DNA from: Chelydra serpentina
Lineage: Eukaryota; Chordata; Testudines; Chelydridae
Reading direction: 5' to 3'
Length of the DNA: 64,000 nucleotides
NCBI GenBank assembly: GCA_037349315.1
Contig: JBAIAC010000020.1
Location: forward strand, 1,860,001 to 1,924,000
The notes under the pieces are model-generated. The model ran no database searches. It was not told the DNA's origin and saw nothing but the letters and a program-made list of their open reading frames with translations. Below are positions 45,572 to 54,891 of the stretch, piece by piece. Every line of letters begins with the position of its first letter. Position 1 is the stretch's first letter. Position numbers and translations under genes: made by a program.

Positions 45572-46313
45572 AAATAAGAAAGAAAAACTTGTAGCACCTT
45601 AGAGACTAACAAATTTATTTCAGCATAAGCTTTCGTGGGTTAGTACCCACTTCATCAGACGCATGGAATGAAATTATATTTCAGATAGATATTTATACAG
45701 TCAGAGAAACATGATGGTCCAGGTGTATAGACCAATCTTAAGAGGCTAATTATTTGAGAGGAAACATGACAGCAGGGGAAGAAAAAGCTTTTGAAGTGAT
45801 AAACAAGATGGTCACACAGGTGTGAATGAGGATCGTTAACTTAAGGGAAATAGATTCAATTAACATAATGGCCGAGCCATTCCAAATCTCGATTTAATCC
45901 GGAGGCAACGCAATCTAGTTTGCATATCAATTCGAGTTCAATAGTTTCTCTTTGAAGTCTGCTTTTGGAGTTAATCTGTCGCAACACTGCTATCCTCAAA
46001 TCTGTCATTGAGTGATCAGGGAGGTTGAAGTGTTCTCCTACTGGTTTTTGAATGTTATGATTCCTGATGTCAGATTTATGTCCATTTATTCTTTTGCGTA
46101 GAGACCGTCCGGTTTGGCCAATGTACATGGCAGAGGGGCATTGCTGGCACATGATGGCATATATCACATTGGTAGATGTGCAGGTGAATGAGCCCCTGAT
46201 GGTGTGGCGGATGTGATTAGGCCCTGTGATGGTATCACTTGAATCGGTGCTACAAGTTTTTCTTTCTTATTTTCATTTTGCTGACACAGACTAACACGGC
46301 TACTACACTGAAA
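45572..46313 (-). mobile_element. Penelope-like retroelement fragment with 14-bp target duplication
   Basis: Flanked by CTTGACATTACTGA at 45558-45571 and 46314-46327, a perfect 14-bp duplication. On the - strand it encodes a GIY-YIG domain (next entry). The 28 bases at 45570-45597 are the exact reverse complement of 46246-46273, so part of the 3' terminus is present inverted at the 5' end. Penelope-like elements are known for a GIY-YIG endonuclease and for rearranged terminal repeats. The RT domain is absent here. Confidence 0.75.
45856..46167 (-). pseudogene. GIY-YIG endonuclease domain of the Penelope-like element
   Basis: 103 open codons. The start, MIYAIMCQQCPSAMYIGQTG, shows the GIY-YIG core as IYAI and YIGQTG, followed by RSLRKRINGHKSDI with the conserved Arg. 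Then comes GEHFNLPDHS and a C-terminal RLQRETIELELICKL, where the Glu may be catalytic. In intact elements this domain follows the RT and nicks the target. With no RT in this copy it is a remnant, though the domain itself is unbroken. Confidence 0.75.
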
Positions 46314-46463
46314 CTTGACATTACTGACGCTGTCAATGGGAGCTGCCTCAGGCCTACAGCAAGAAAGTTTCAGCTGTACTGCCACCAATATGCTGGTTAA
46401 CCATCTCCCTTTCATCCAGTCTGGGTGGTGTGGGGATTCTCAGCTTGCCAGTGTAGACCTGAG

Positions 46464-47176
46464 GGTACATCTACACTGCACACCTTCGGCAGAGGCATGT
46501 AGGGTAAGTGTAGCTTCGCATCACAGTGAAAGGCAGGCTGCATCCGCACTGCAGCGTGTAGCTACACGTGACAGTGAAAGGCTCTGGCAAGTGGGAGGAA
46601 GTGGGGAAAGGTTGGCAACACGGAGGTGTCAGATCCTCTGCCTGCTGCCTCCTCCCTGCTAGAGTCTTTCCCTGCTGCTGGAGTCCCCAGTTGCAGGAGT
46701 CTTTCCCTGGGGCGGGGAAAGGCTCCAGCTGTGGGGAGCTGTTAGAGTCTTTTTCTGCTGCCTCCCCATTGCCAATGTCTTTTCTCACTGCTGCAGCCTT
46801 TCCCTGTAGCGGGGAAAGACTCCTGCAGTGGGACCCTACACTGCTAAAAATAACTGGGTAGACAGGGAGGCACTGCTTGGGCAAGTAGCGAGCCCTGTAG
46901 GTTGCGAACCTAGGGACATACCCAAAGGACGCAGGAGTGTCTGTCCTCACCTAAGCAGCACCTCACTTCTACATGGATTGCCAAACCTCCAGGATTACCC
47001 TGGACTGTCCTCAGGAATTAAAAATTACTCTTTAATTAAAGATTATATTATGTGATGAAACCTCCAGGAATACATTCAACCAAAATTGGTTACGCTAGTT
47101 TATATCTGTGGTACAGGGGGCAAGCTGTATGTGTCCTCTACACACGGCTGAAAGGAATGTGCAATGTAGACGTACC
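46464..47176. mobile_element. TIR DNA element, 713 bp, non-autonomous
   Basis: Ends GGTACATCTACACTGCACA and, in complement, GGTACGTCTACATTGCACA agree at 17 of 19 positions. CTGAG flanks both sides (46459-46463 and 47177-47181), possibly a target duplication. Inside are partly repeated GGAAAGACTCC words. No transposase. Confidence 0.65.
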
Positions 47177-47181
47177 CTGAG

Positions 47182-47883
47182 ACTGGGGCCTGGAGGAAGG
47201 CTGCTGTGTTCTTTGATCACTCTGAACCAAGGCATCTGATGGAGGTCAGCTTTGCTCAGGGTCTAAGTTACAACTGATCAGCATGCCTAACATCAGCCTC
47301 TGCATAACATAACAAACCGTTCCAGCTAGCTCTTGCCACAAACTTTTAAAGTTACGGTTCCCCACAAAGGCTACTGTAGCTGGCTGAAGTTCAGCCCAGT
47401 CAAGGTGGCAATCATGCTACCTGGCTGGAAAAAAAATACCTGAAAGAGATTACAGGATTGAAGCTGGCCTACTGTAGAGAGGTTTTGCCCAATTTTGCAA
47501 GTAAAGTGAATAATCTGGGCTTCCATTGGAATCTCTTCTGCTTTTATAAGGTCAGGTAGCTAAGAGTACTCATTTTCATCTATGACTTGCAAGGAACTTC
47601 TGACTTTTCCTATTCGTCTTCCTACCCTTTGTTACCCACAGACTCAATTGTTCAATACACTCCACACAGGGCTACACCTGAATATCACCTAGAAGCTACA
47701 CCTATTGTAAAATGCAGCTGTGAAACTTATCTAGTGGTGCTTTCCATAAGCAGCATATTACATTTTGTGCTCTGTAGTCTACACTGGCTTCCAGTTCATA
47801 TCTGGTGCAACTCAAGTTACTAACAGAATGGTCAGTGGTGTAGTTAACCCCTGAACTGTGTGTAAAGTGTGCCATTGCACAGG
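47182..47883. other. Intergenic, nothing recognised
   Basis: No feature I can support. Confidence 0.4.
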
Positions 47884-48749
47884 GGTGGCAGGTTTGTAGA
47901 AATATCGGTGGTGCCCAGAACCTGCCCCTGCCCAAACTCTGCCCCCCCCAAACTCCACCCCCTATCTGCCCAAGGCTCTGGGAGGGAGTTTGGGTGAGGG
48001 GAGGAGGTCTGGGGTGAAGGCCCTAGGCTGGGGCAGGGGATTGAGTGCAGGGTGAGGCTCTGGGAGGGAGTTTGGAGATGGGAGGGGGTGCAGAGGGAGG
48101 GGATGTAGGGATGTGGGGTGAGGGCTGTGGGGTGTGGCTGCAGATGAGGGGTTTGGGGTGTGTTAGGAGCTCAGGGCAAGAGTATTGGTGTAGGGGGTGA
48201 GGGCTCTGTCTGGGTCGGGGAATGAGAGGTTTGGGGTGTGGGAGGGGCTCAGGGTGAGAGTAGGAATGTGAGGGATGAGGGCTCTGACTGGGACTAGGGA
48301 TAAGGTGTTTGGGGTGCTGTGGAGGCTCAGGGCTCAGGCAGGGTGTGGGGGGATGAGGGATCCGGCTGGGGCTGGAGATGAGGAGTTTGGGGTGTTGGAG
48401 GGGCTCAGGGCAGAGGGTTGAGGGTGCGGTGGGGGGTGAAAGGTCTAGCTGGGGGTGTGGGCTCTGGGGTGAGGCGGGGCTGGAGATGAGTTTGGGGTGC
48501 AGGCAGGCTACTCCGGGATAGGGGCCAGAAAGGAGGACTCTCCCCAGCCCTTCCCCTGCCAGCAGCAGTGAGCTCTGGGGGAGGAGCCCCACTTTCCCGA
48601 ACCCCAAACAGCACACTCAGCCCCACCACTGTCCCTGCATGTGCTCCTAGGGCCCCTCTCAGGACCAGGAATCTCCCTCACCTTCCCCATGGTGGGTGCT
48701 GGGGGGTGCTGCGTGTGTGTGGGGGGACGGGGACCTGTGCTGATGGAGG
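47884..48749. repeat. GC-rich repeat with 75-80-bp minisatellite
   Basis: It starts GGTGGCAGGTTTGTAGAAAT and ends CTGATGGAGGG at the CR1. About five degenerate units of roughly 75-80 bases at 48115-48460 share TTTGGGGTGTGGGAGGGGC and GTGAGGGCTCTG. A related copy lies at 60985-62034. The 197-codon reverse open frame (48616-48023) is Pro/Ser repeat from the minisatellite and not a gene. Confidence 0.7.
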
Positions 48750-51205
48750 GTCATAGAATCATAGAATCATAGAATCTCAGGGTTGGAAGGGACCTCAGGA
48801 GGTCATCTAGTCCAACCGCCTGCTCAAAGCAGGACCAACCCCAACTAGATCATCCCAGCCAGGGCTTTGTCAAGCCTGACCTTAAAAACCTCTAAGGAAG
48901 GAGAATCCACCACCTCTCTAGGTAACCCATTCCAGTGCTTCACCACCCTCCTAGGGGAAAAGTTTTTCCTAATATCCAACCTAAACCTTCCCCTCTGCAA
49001 CTTGAGACCATTGCACCTTGTTCTATCATCTTCTACCACTGAGAACAGTCTAGAGCCATCCTCTTTGGAACATCCTTTTAGATAGTTGAAATCAGCAATC
49101 AAAACCCCTCTCATTCTTCTCTTCTGCAGACTAAATAATCCCAGTTCCCTCAGCCTCTTCTCATAAGTCACGTGCTCCAGCCCCGTAATCATTTTTGTTG
49201 CCCTCGGCTGGACTCTTTCCAATTTATCCACATCCTTCTTGTAGTGTGGGGCCAAAACTGGACACAGTACTCCGGATGAGGCCTCAGCAATGCTGAATAG
49301 AGGGGAATGATCACGTCCCTCGATCTGCTGGAAATGTTCCTACTTATACAGCCCAAAATGCCGTTAGCCTTCCTGGCAACAAGGGCACTCTGTTGTCTTA
49401 TATCCAGCTTCTTGTCCACTGTAACCCCTAGGTCCTTTTCTGCAGAACTGCTGCCTAGCCATTCAGTCCCTAGTCTGTAGCACTGCATGGGATTCTTCCA
49501 TCCTAAGTGCAGGACTCTGCACTTGTCCTTGTTGAACCTCATCAGATTCTTTTGGCCCAACCCTCTAATTTGTCTAGGTCCCTCTGTATCCTATCCCTAC
49601 CCTCCAGCATATCTACCACTCCTCCCAGTTTAGTGTCATCTGCAAACTTGCTGACGGTGCAATCCATGCAATTTTCCAGATCATTAATGAAGATATTGAA
49701 CAAAACCAGCCCCAGGATCAACCTTTGTGGCACTCCGCTTGATACCAGCTGCCAACTAGACATGGAGCCTTTGATCACTAACCATTTAGCCTGATGATCT
49801 AGCCAGCTTTCTATCCACCTTATAGTCCATTCATCAAGCCCATACTTCTTTAACTTGCTGGCAAGAATACAGTGGGAGACCATATCAAAAGCTTTCCTAA
49901 AGTCAAGGAATAACACATCCACTGCTTTCCCCTCATCCACAGAGCCAGTTATCTCATCATAGAAGGCAATTAGGTTAATCAGGCATGACTTGCCCCTGGT
50001 GAATCCAGCTGACTGTACCTGATCACTTTCCTCTCATCGAAGTGCTCGAATATTGATTCCTAGAGGACCTGCTCCATGATTTTTCCAGGCACTGAGGTGA
50101 GGCTGACTGGCCTGTAGTTCCCCAGATCTTCCTTCTTCCCTTTTTTTTAAGATTGGCGCTACATTAGCCTTTTTCCAGTCATCCGGGACCTCCCCCGATT
50201 GCCATGAGTTTTCATAGATAATGGCCAATGGCTCTGCAATCACATCAGCCAACCCCTTTAGTACCCTTGGATGCAGCGCATCCAGCCCCATGGACTTGTG
50301 CTCGCCCAGTTTTTCTAAAAAGTCCCGAACCACTTCTTTCTCCACAGAGGGCTGGTCATCTCCTCCCCATACTGTACTGCCCAGTGCAGTAGTCTGGGAG
50401 CTGACCTTGTTCTGAAGACAGAGGCAAAAAAAACATTGAGTACATTAGCTTTTTCCATATCCTCTGTCACTAGGTTGCCTCCCCCATTCAGTAAGGGGCC
50501 CACACTTTCCCTTACCTTCTTCTTGTTGCTAACATACCTGAAGAAACCCTTCTTGTTACTCTTAAAATCCCTTGCTAGCTCAAATCCAATTGTGATTTGG
50601 CCTTACTGATTTCACTCCTGCATGCCTGAGCAATATTTTTATACTCCTCCCTGGTCATTTGTCCAAGATCCCACTTCTTGTAAGATTCTTTTTTTGTGTT
50701 TAAGATCAGCAAGGATTTCACTGTTAAGTGAAACTGGTTACCTGCCATATTTACTATTCTTTCTACACATCAGGATGGTTTGTTTCTGCAACCTCAATAA
50801 GGATTCTTTAAAATACAGCCAGCTCTCCTGGACTCCTTTCCTCCTCATGGTACTTGTTGACTATTGGTTTCGTGCCAGTATTTAGTCTTAGATGGAGTTT
50901 GCCACCAGCTTTGGGCTGCATTCCCAAGCAACCTGACTCCACAAAGATCTGGTCCCGGCACACCGGGGGCGACTACTGGCCTCACACTGTCCACAGGCAC
51001 CTATTAACGGTTTCATGCCCTCTTGAACTCTCTCTTCCCTATTTCCCCCTCACGTTATTCTCATGTTATGAGGCTATTTCCCCCTCATGTTATTCTCCTA
51101 GGGGATCGTGCCCATCAGTTCCCTGAGGGAGTCAAAGTCTGCTGTTCTGAAGTCCAGGGTCCCTATTCTGCTGCTCTCCTTTCTTCTTTCTGTCAGGATC
51201 CTGAA
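48750..51205 (-). mobile_element. CR1 LINE, 5' truncated, carrying an rRNA insertion
   Basis: Reverse orientation, with three ATAGAATC units at 48752-48775. ORF2 pieces: 49255-48845 (C-terminus), 49560-49189, 49940-49542 (RT core with [14 protein letters not shown] and FADDTKLGG), 50345-50034 and 50503-50315. Several frameshifts. Linker sequence continues to about 50848, is cut by the 28S fragment, and resumes at about 51038-51205. It is inserted into the GC-rich repeat ending at 48749. Confidence 0.88.
50849..51037 (-). pseudogene. 28S rRNA fragment, segments in swapped order
   Basis: Positions 50849-50998 match the 5' third of 28S rRNA in complement, with landmarks GTACTTGTTGACTATTGG, AGATGGAGTTT and GGGCTGCATTCCCAAGCAAC. 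Positions 50999-51037 match another 28S piece (TTAACGGTTTCA and CTCTTGAACTCTCTCTTC). In 28S rRNA the second piece lies downstream of the first on the sense strand, but here it lies upstream, so the order is permuted. The host is a CR1, around which TTTCCCCCTCAYGTTATTCT is repeated. It is not functional rRNA. The assignment rests on my knowledge of the conserved 28S sequence. Confidence 0.82.
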
Positions 51206-51332
51206 CTCGACCATCTCCCATTGCCCTAAGTCCCCTGGGGTCCTTCTATTAACTTCCATGGTTTGGACTAGAACTATATGAATCTATCATTTTCTGCAAG
51301 GCATTTCTGGGTTGGAATTTTGGACATTAATA

Positions 51333-51513
51333 TCATAGAATCTCAGAGTTGGAAGGGACCTTAGGAGGTCATCTAGTCCAACCCCCTGCTCAAAGCAGGA
51401 CCAATCCCCAATTTTTGCCCCAGATCCCTAAATGGCCCCCTCAAGGATTGAACTCACAACCCTGGGTTTAGCAGGCCAATGCTCAAACTACTGAGCTATC
51501 CCCCCCCCCCCCG
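51333..51513 (-). mobile_element. tRNA-derived SINE with CR1 tail
   Basis: Reverse orientation, close to the copies at 43878 and 54222. The head end passes into a run of C (51502-51512). Confidence 0.88.
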
Positions 51514-51837
51514 TCTTCTAATACAGAAGGATTTGTAAATCCTTATTATCTTTTGAGAAATTCTGCACATATATATTCTACTTCAGGTGTATGAGTACCC
51601 AATGCACTTGAGCTAGAGACTTTTAGCTAGCAATACCTGTCGAGGCAGTGCCTGGACCCCCTGAGTGTTTTTATACTTCCAGCTTATAGTGTAAAGGATG
51701 GGGCCACCCCAATCCTCTGTCAGTTCCTTCTCACCATGTGTGGTTACAAGTTGGATCTCTCCATAATGCCCTGAGATCACATTTTCATATGCTCAAATTC
51801 ATACAGGAATTATTTCAGGGCACTTCCCTGGCCTGTG

Positions 51838-51907
51838 TTACACTAGATGATCAGACTAGATGATCACAATGGTCCTTTTTGGCCTTAGAATCTATGACAT
51901 TATGAGT
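51838..51907 (+). mobile_element. CR1 (second subfamily) 3' tail scrap
   Basis: The CTAGATGATCAGACTAGATGATCAC block and TCTATGACATTATGAG tail resemble 17470-17534. Short and diverged. Confidence 0.6.
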
Positions 51908-52549
51908 AAGGAAATAGTTCTTAAAACAAGTTTAGGATTTAATGTAAATAGTGTTAAGTTTTTAGTTTTTCATTTGTTAGGTGTTTTTTTGCGGATTCAG
52001 CAGATTCAGCATATTCTGGAATATCTAATGCAATTAAAAGAGTGAGTCCTCCGGATGAGCTGAATAAAAGTTTAGTTTTCAGCCATTTCAGCAATCCATC
52101 GTCCCATTTTTCTTTCACCCCTTTTCTTGATGTTTGAAAGGTTTAATGAGGATTTCTCTCTCCTATTAGAGAACCTGTCCCTCATTAGTATCTTACCTCA
52201 TTCTCTACCCTCCATCCCTGCTCTGCTTTATTTTTAACAAAAGGTTGCCAGACTTCCACCTGAATCCAACAATTCACATTCTTTCCAATGTCACAAAATC
52301 ATGAGGACAAAGAGAGACTGTGCACACTAACATGTGCAGTGCTCTTTCTTTCTAGATCAATACTACAGAACAATTTAGATTCTCTCTGAGACTGTTTCTA
52401 ATGTATGCAGAAGGAATGAGAGGTCCAGCAGTTTCTGTGAAGAGAATTTTGAACTGGGTCTCTTCCTGCATCAGGACTTGTTGCAAACTGGCAAATGTTG
52501 CAACTCCAGAAAGAATTCCAGTTCATTCCGCTTGACCTTAAACTACTTC
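51908..52549. other. Intergenic, nothing recognised
   Basis: No clear feature. It may contain upstream parts of the retroelement remnant proposed at 52550. Confidence 0.35.
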
Positions 52550-53330
52550 TCCAAAAATGTTAAGTAACATCCTGATGATAGATATCTGCAGAACAGCCAC
52601 ATGGTCTTCGATTCACACTTTCACAAGACATTATGCCATCACAGTAGTTTCTATGTCTATACTTACCCGTCGCATCAGAGGCGCGGGATCGATGTTCTGG
52701 GTTCGATTTATCGCGTCTTGTCAAGACGTGATAAATCAAACCAGGAAGTGCTCCGCCGTCGACGCTGGTAATCCAGCTCGACGAGCGGAGTAGGCGGAGT
52801 CGACGGGGGAGCCTGCGCGCCGCGTCTGGACCACTGGTAAGTTCGAACTAAGGTACTTCGACTTCAGCTACGTTATTAACGTAGCTGAAGTTGCGTATCT
52901 TAGTTCGACAGGGGGGGTTAGTGTAGACCTGGGCTAAAGCTTTAAGTACAGACTTTGGCATAGCTGTTCTTCAGTCTTTCTTCAGATAGACTCTGAATTG
53001 CTACCACCTAAATGAGTACTGCTTAGGACTCACCTGAAGTGGAATGTATCAGTCAAAGGAGAACAATATCATTAGTTACCTGTACAGTAACTGTTCTTTG
53101 TTCCTAAATCCATCTACCTCTCCCACGGGTTTGAGTTTAATGACCCTGTATGCTGTCAGTTAAAGGCATGAGGACACACAGAGGGCATTCATTGTCCAAT
53201 GGGTACTGCTGCCTACAAGTCTCTGACTCGGGTGCACGGGGTGCACACACATCTGAAGTGGAATATATATGTGCATAACACATATCCAAGAACAACAGTT
53301 ATTGTACAGGTAAGTAACCATTTTGTTTGT
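52550..53330 (+). mobile_element. Possible tyrosine-recombinase retroelement remnant, interrupted by a MITE
   Basis: The open stretch from 52557 contains ICRTATWSSIHTFTRHYAI, which resembles the C-terminal end of tyrosine-recombinase enzymes of DIRS-like retroelements. The sequence after the MITE (52930-53330) with CTGTACAGTAACTG and an inverse ACAGTTATTGTACAG looks like the non-coding end of such an element. Assignment from memory of similar repeats; a Gypsy-type or other element is possible. Confidence 0.35.
52655..52929. mobile_element. MITE with TIRs and two internal hairpins
   Basis: Ends GTCTATACTTACC and, in complement, GGTCTACACTAACC. Internal palindromes are GATTTATCGCGTCTTG with its complement near 52706-52739 and CTTCAGCTACGTTA with TAACGTAGCTGAAG at 52862-52890. 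No coding potential; target duplication unclear. Confidence 0.65.
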
Positions 53331-53462
53331 TTTGTTTTGTTTTTTTCTGTGTATCCTTATCTTCTGCTCGAGCATAATTACTTATGAGTTCTAAAATATT
53401 AGTGGAAAAAATACAGAAATCAACATATATGTTGCCTACTTTCTCATCCATTCTGTTTTCAG

Positions 53463-53504
53463 ATCCTCATCCACATTCTGTTGCGAAGAATTCCATACAT
53501 TCTG
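53463..53504 (+). CDS. Possible 42-bp exon, phase 1-1
   Basis: TTTTCAG acceptor and GTAAGT donor. It is open in phase 1 as PHPHSVAKNSIHS. It joins in phase to the candidate at 54856. No family recognised. It lies between the two B30.2 exons, so it could be a 5' exon of an unknown transcript or a chance splice-site pair. Confidence 0.3.
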
Positions 53505-54221
53505 GTAAGTCATGTTTTAATTTCTGAAGAATATCATGGTTTCAGTCACAAATGCCAGGAAATGGAAGATAAGGTGGGTTAGAAATTAATGCATTTCTTT
53601 TTGGAATTCAGATGTATTAAAAATACTATGATTACACTGTAACTACTTTGTAGTTTTATTGTAAAATATACATACTTTTATGGGTTGGGCTAAACCTTGT
53701 TATGGAGCATGCTTGGCTGTTGCTTTCTATTCCGAATAAATATAAAGACAATATTTTAATCAGGTGGCTGAAATGATGGCGGTAGCACCCCAATGCACAC
53801 ACAAATGGAAAGACTGAGGAGAAGCAGCCTTTCAAATGTAGGGGTAGAGCTTTGATTGGGGGTGTAGTTAAGTGCTAAAGAATGTTATTGCTGCAGCAAC
53901 GCTGTCAAGGCTGCTAAACTGTTACAACTGATCGATGCTTCTGTTCTTAAACTGCGTGTGTGTGCCTCAGAGGGAGTCTCAGGACAAGCAGAAGCTAGAC
54001 AGCCTATGACAGACAAGAGAGACAGCCTAGTTGAGCATTATGTATGACTCTGGAAGAAGGTAGACGAGGCTTTCTGGGTCTGGTGCTGGCTATAGAGGTT
54101 TTAGACTTTTTTTGATTACTCCTGTGTTCAGAGAAGCAGGAATTTGTAGATTCCCAGTTATAAACAAACAACACTGCATTAAAATAATCTATACTCCATC
54201 TACCCATCAATTTTACACACA
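53505..54221. other. Intergenic or intronic, nothing recognised
   Basis: No feature I can support. Confidence 0.4.
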
Positions 54222-54404
54222 TGGAATCATAGAATCTCAGGGTTGGGAGGGACCTCAGGAGGTCATCTAGTCCAACCCCCTGCTCAAAGCAGGACCAATC
54301 CCCAATTTTTGCCTCAGATCCCCAAATGGACCCCTCAAGGATTGAACTCACAACCCTGGGTTTAGCAGGCCAATGCTCAAACCACTGAGCTATCCCTCCC
54401 CCCA
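54222..54404 (-). mobile_element. tRNA-derived SINE with CR1 tail
   Basis: Reverse orientation; close relative of the copies at 43878 and 51333. Confidence 0.88.
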
Positions 54405-54405
54405 A

Positions 54406-54612
54406 GGTAGCTAAGGGTAGCTAAACCCTGGAATAGTCTTCCAAAGGAAGGTTTTGGGATTCCTGTCACTGGAGGTTTTTAAGAAGACATTGGACAAACC
54501 CATGTCAGGTATGCTCTAGATTTACTATGTCCTACCTCAGTGCAGGTAGATGAACTTGATTACTTCTCAAGGTCCTTTTCAGCCTGACATTTCTAGGATT
54601 CTATGGTTTCAT
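54406..54612 (+). mobile_element. Old CR1-type 3' end
   Basis: It contains AACCCTGGAATAGTCTTCC, a GGAGGTTTTTAAG block and a TTCTAGGATTCTATGG tail, equivalent to the C-terminal codons and tail of the younger CR1s but diverged. Confidence 0.65.
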
Positions 54613-54855
54613 TCCTTTTTCTGTAATGGGAAAAGCTAAAACTCTGGGTAAAAACTCCCAACTTTTAGAATTTTCAAAGTTCAGATCTGAATTTTATAGA
54701 TCAGGGCCATCTTTATTTGTAATCAAGTATAACAATTCAGTCCTCCAAATATATGCATCTAGGGAGATCTGGAATGTCAAAATTGAATATATCATGTCGA
54801 CATATATGATTTTGGAAAAAAAAATTCTAATCTTTTTATCCCTTTTGTGTTTCAG

Positions 54856-54891
54856 TCTGTGATTTATCAAAGGAGTGGATGAAATCTCTAT
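54856..54891 (+). CDS. Possible 36-bp exon, phase 1-1
   Basis: GTGTTTCAG acceptor and GTAAGT donor. In phase 1 it reads CDLSKEWMKSL. See the candidate at 53463, to which it would join in frame. Low weight without transcript data. Confidence 0.3.

Noticed and set aside
46471..46950. 159-codon reverse frame
   Set aside because: Lies within a TIR element; no domain, and repeated GGAAAGACTCC words explain the open frame.
48023..48616. 197-codon Pro/Ser-rich frame
   Set aside because: Translation of a minisatellite, with PHP and SPS repeats. No start context or splice support.
50849..51037. R2-type insertion site or functional rRNA
   Set aside because: The 28S segment is from the 5' third of the gene, far from the R2 target as I know it, and it is short and permuted.
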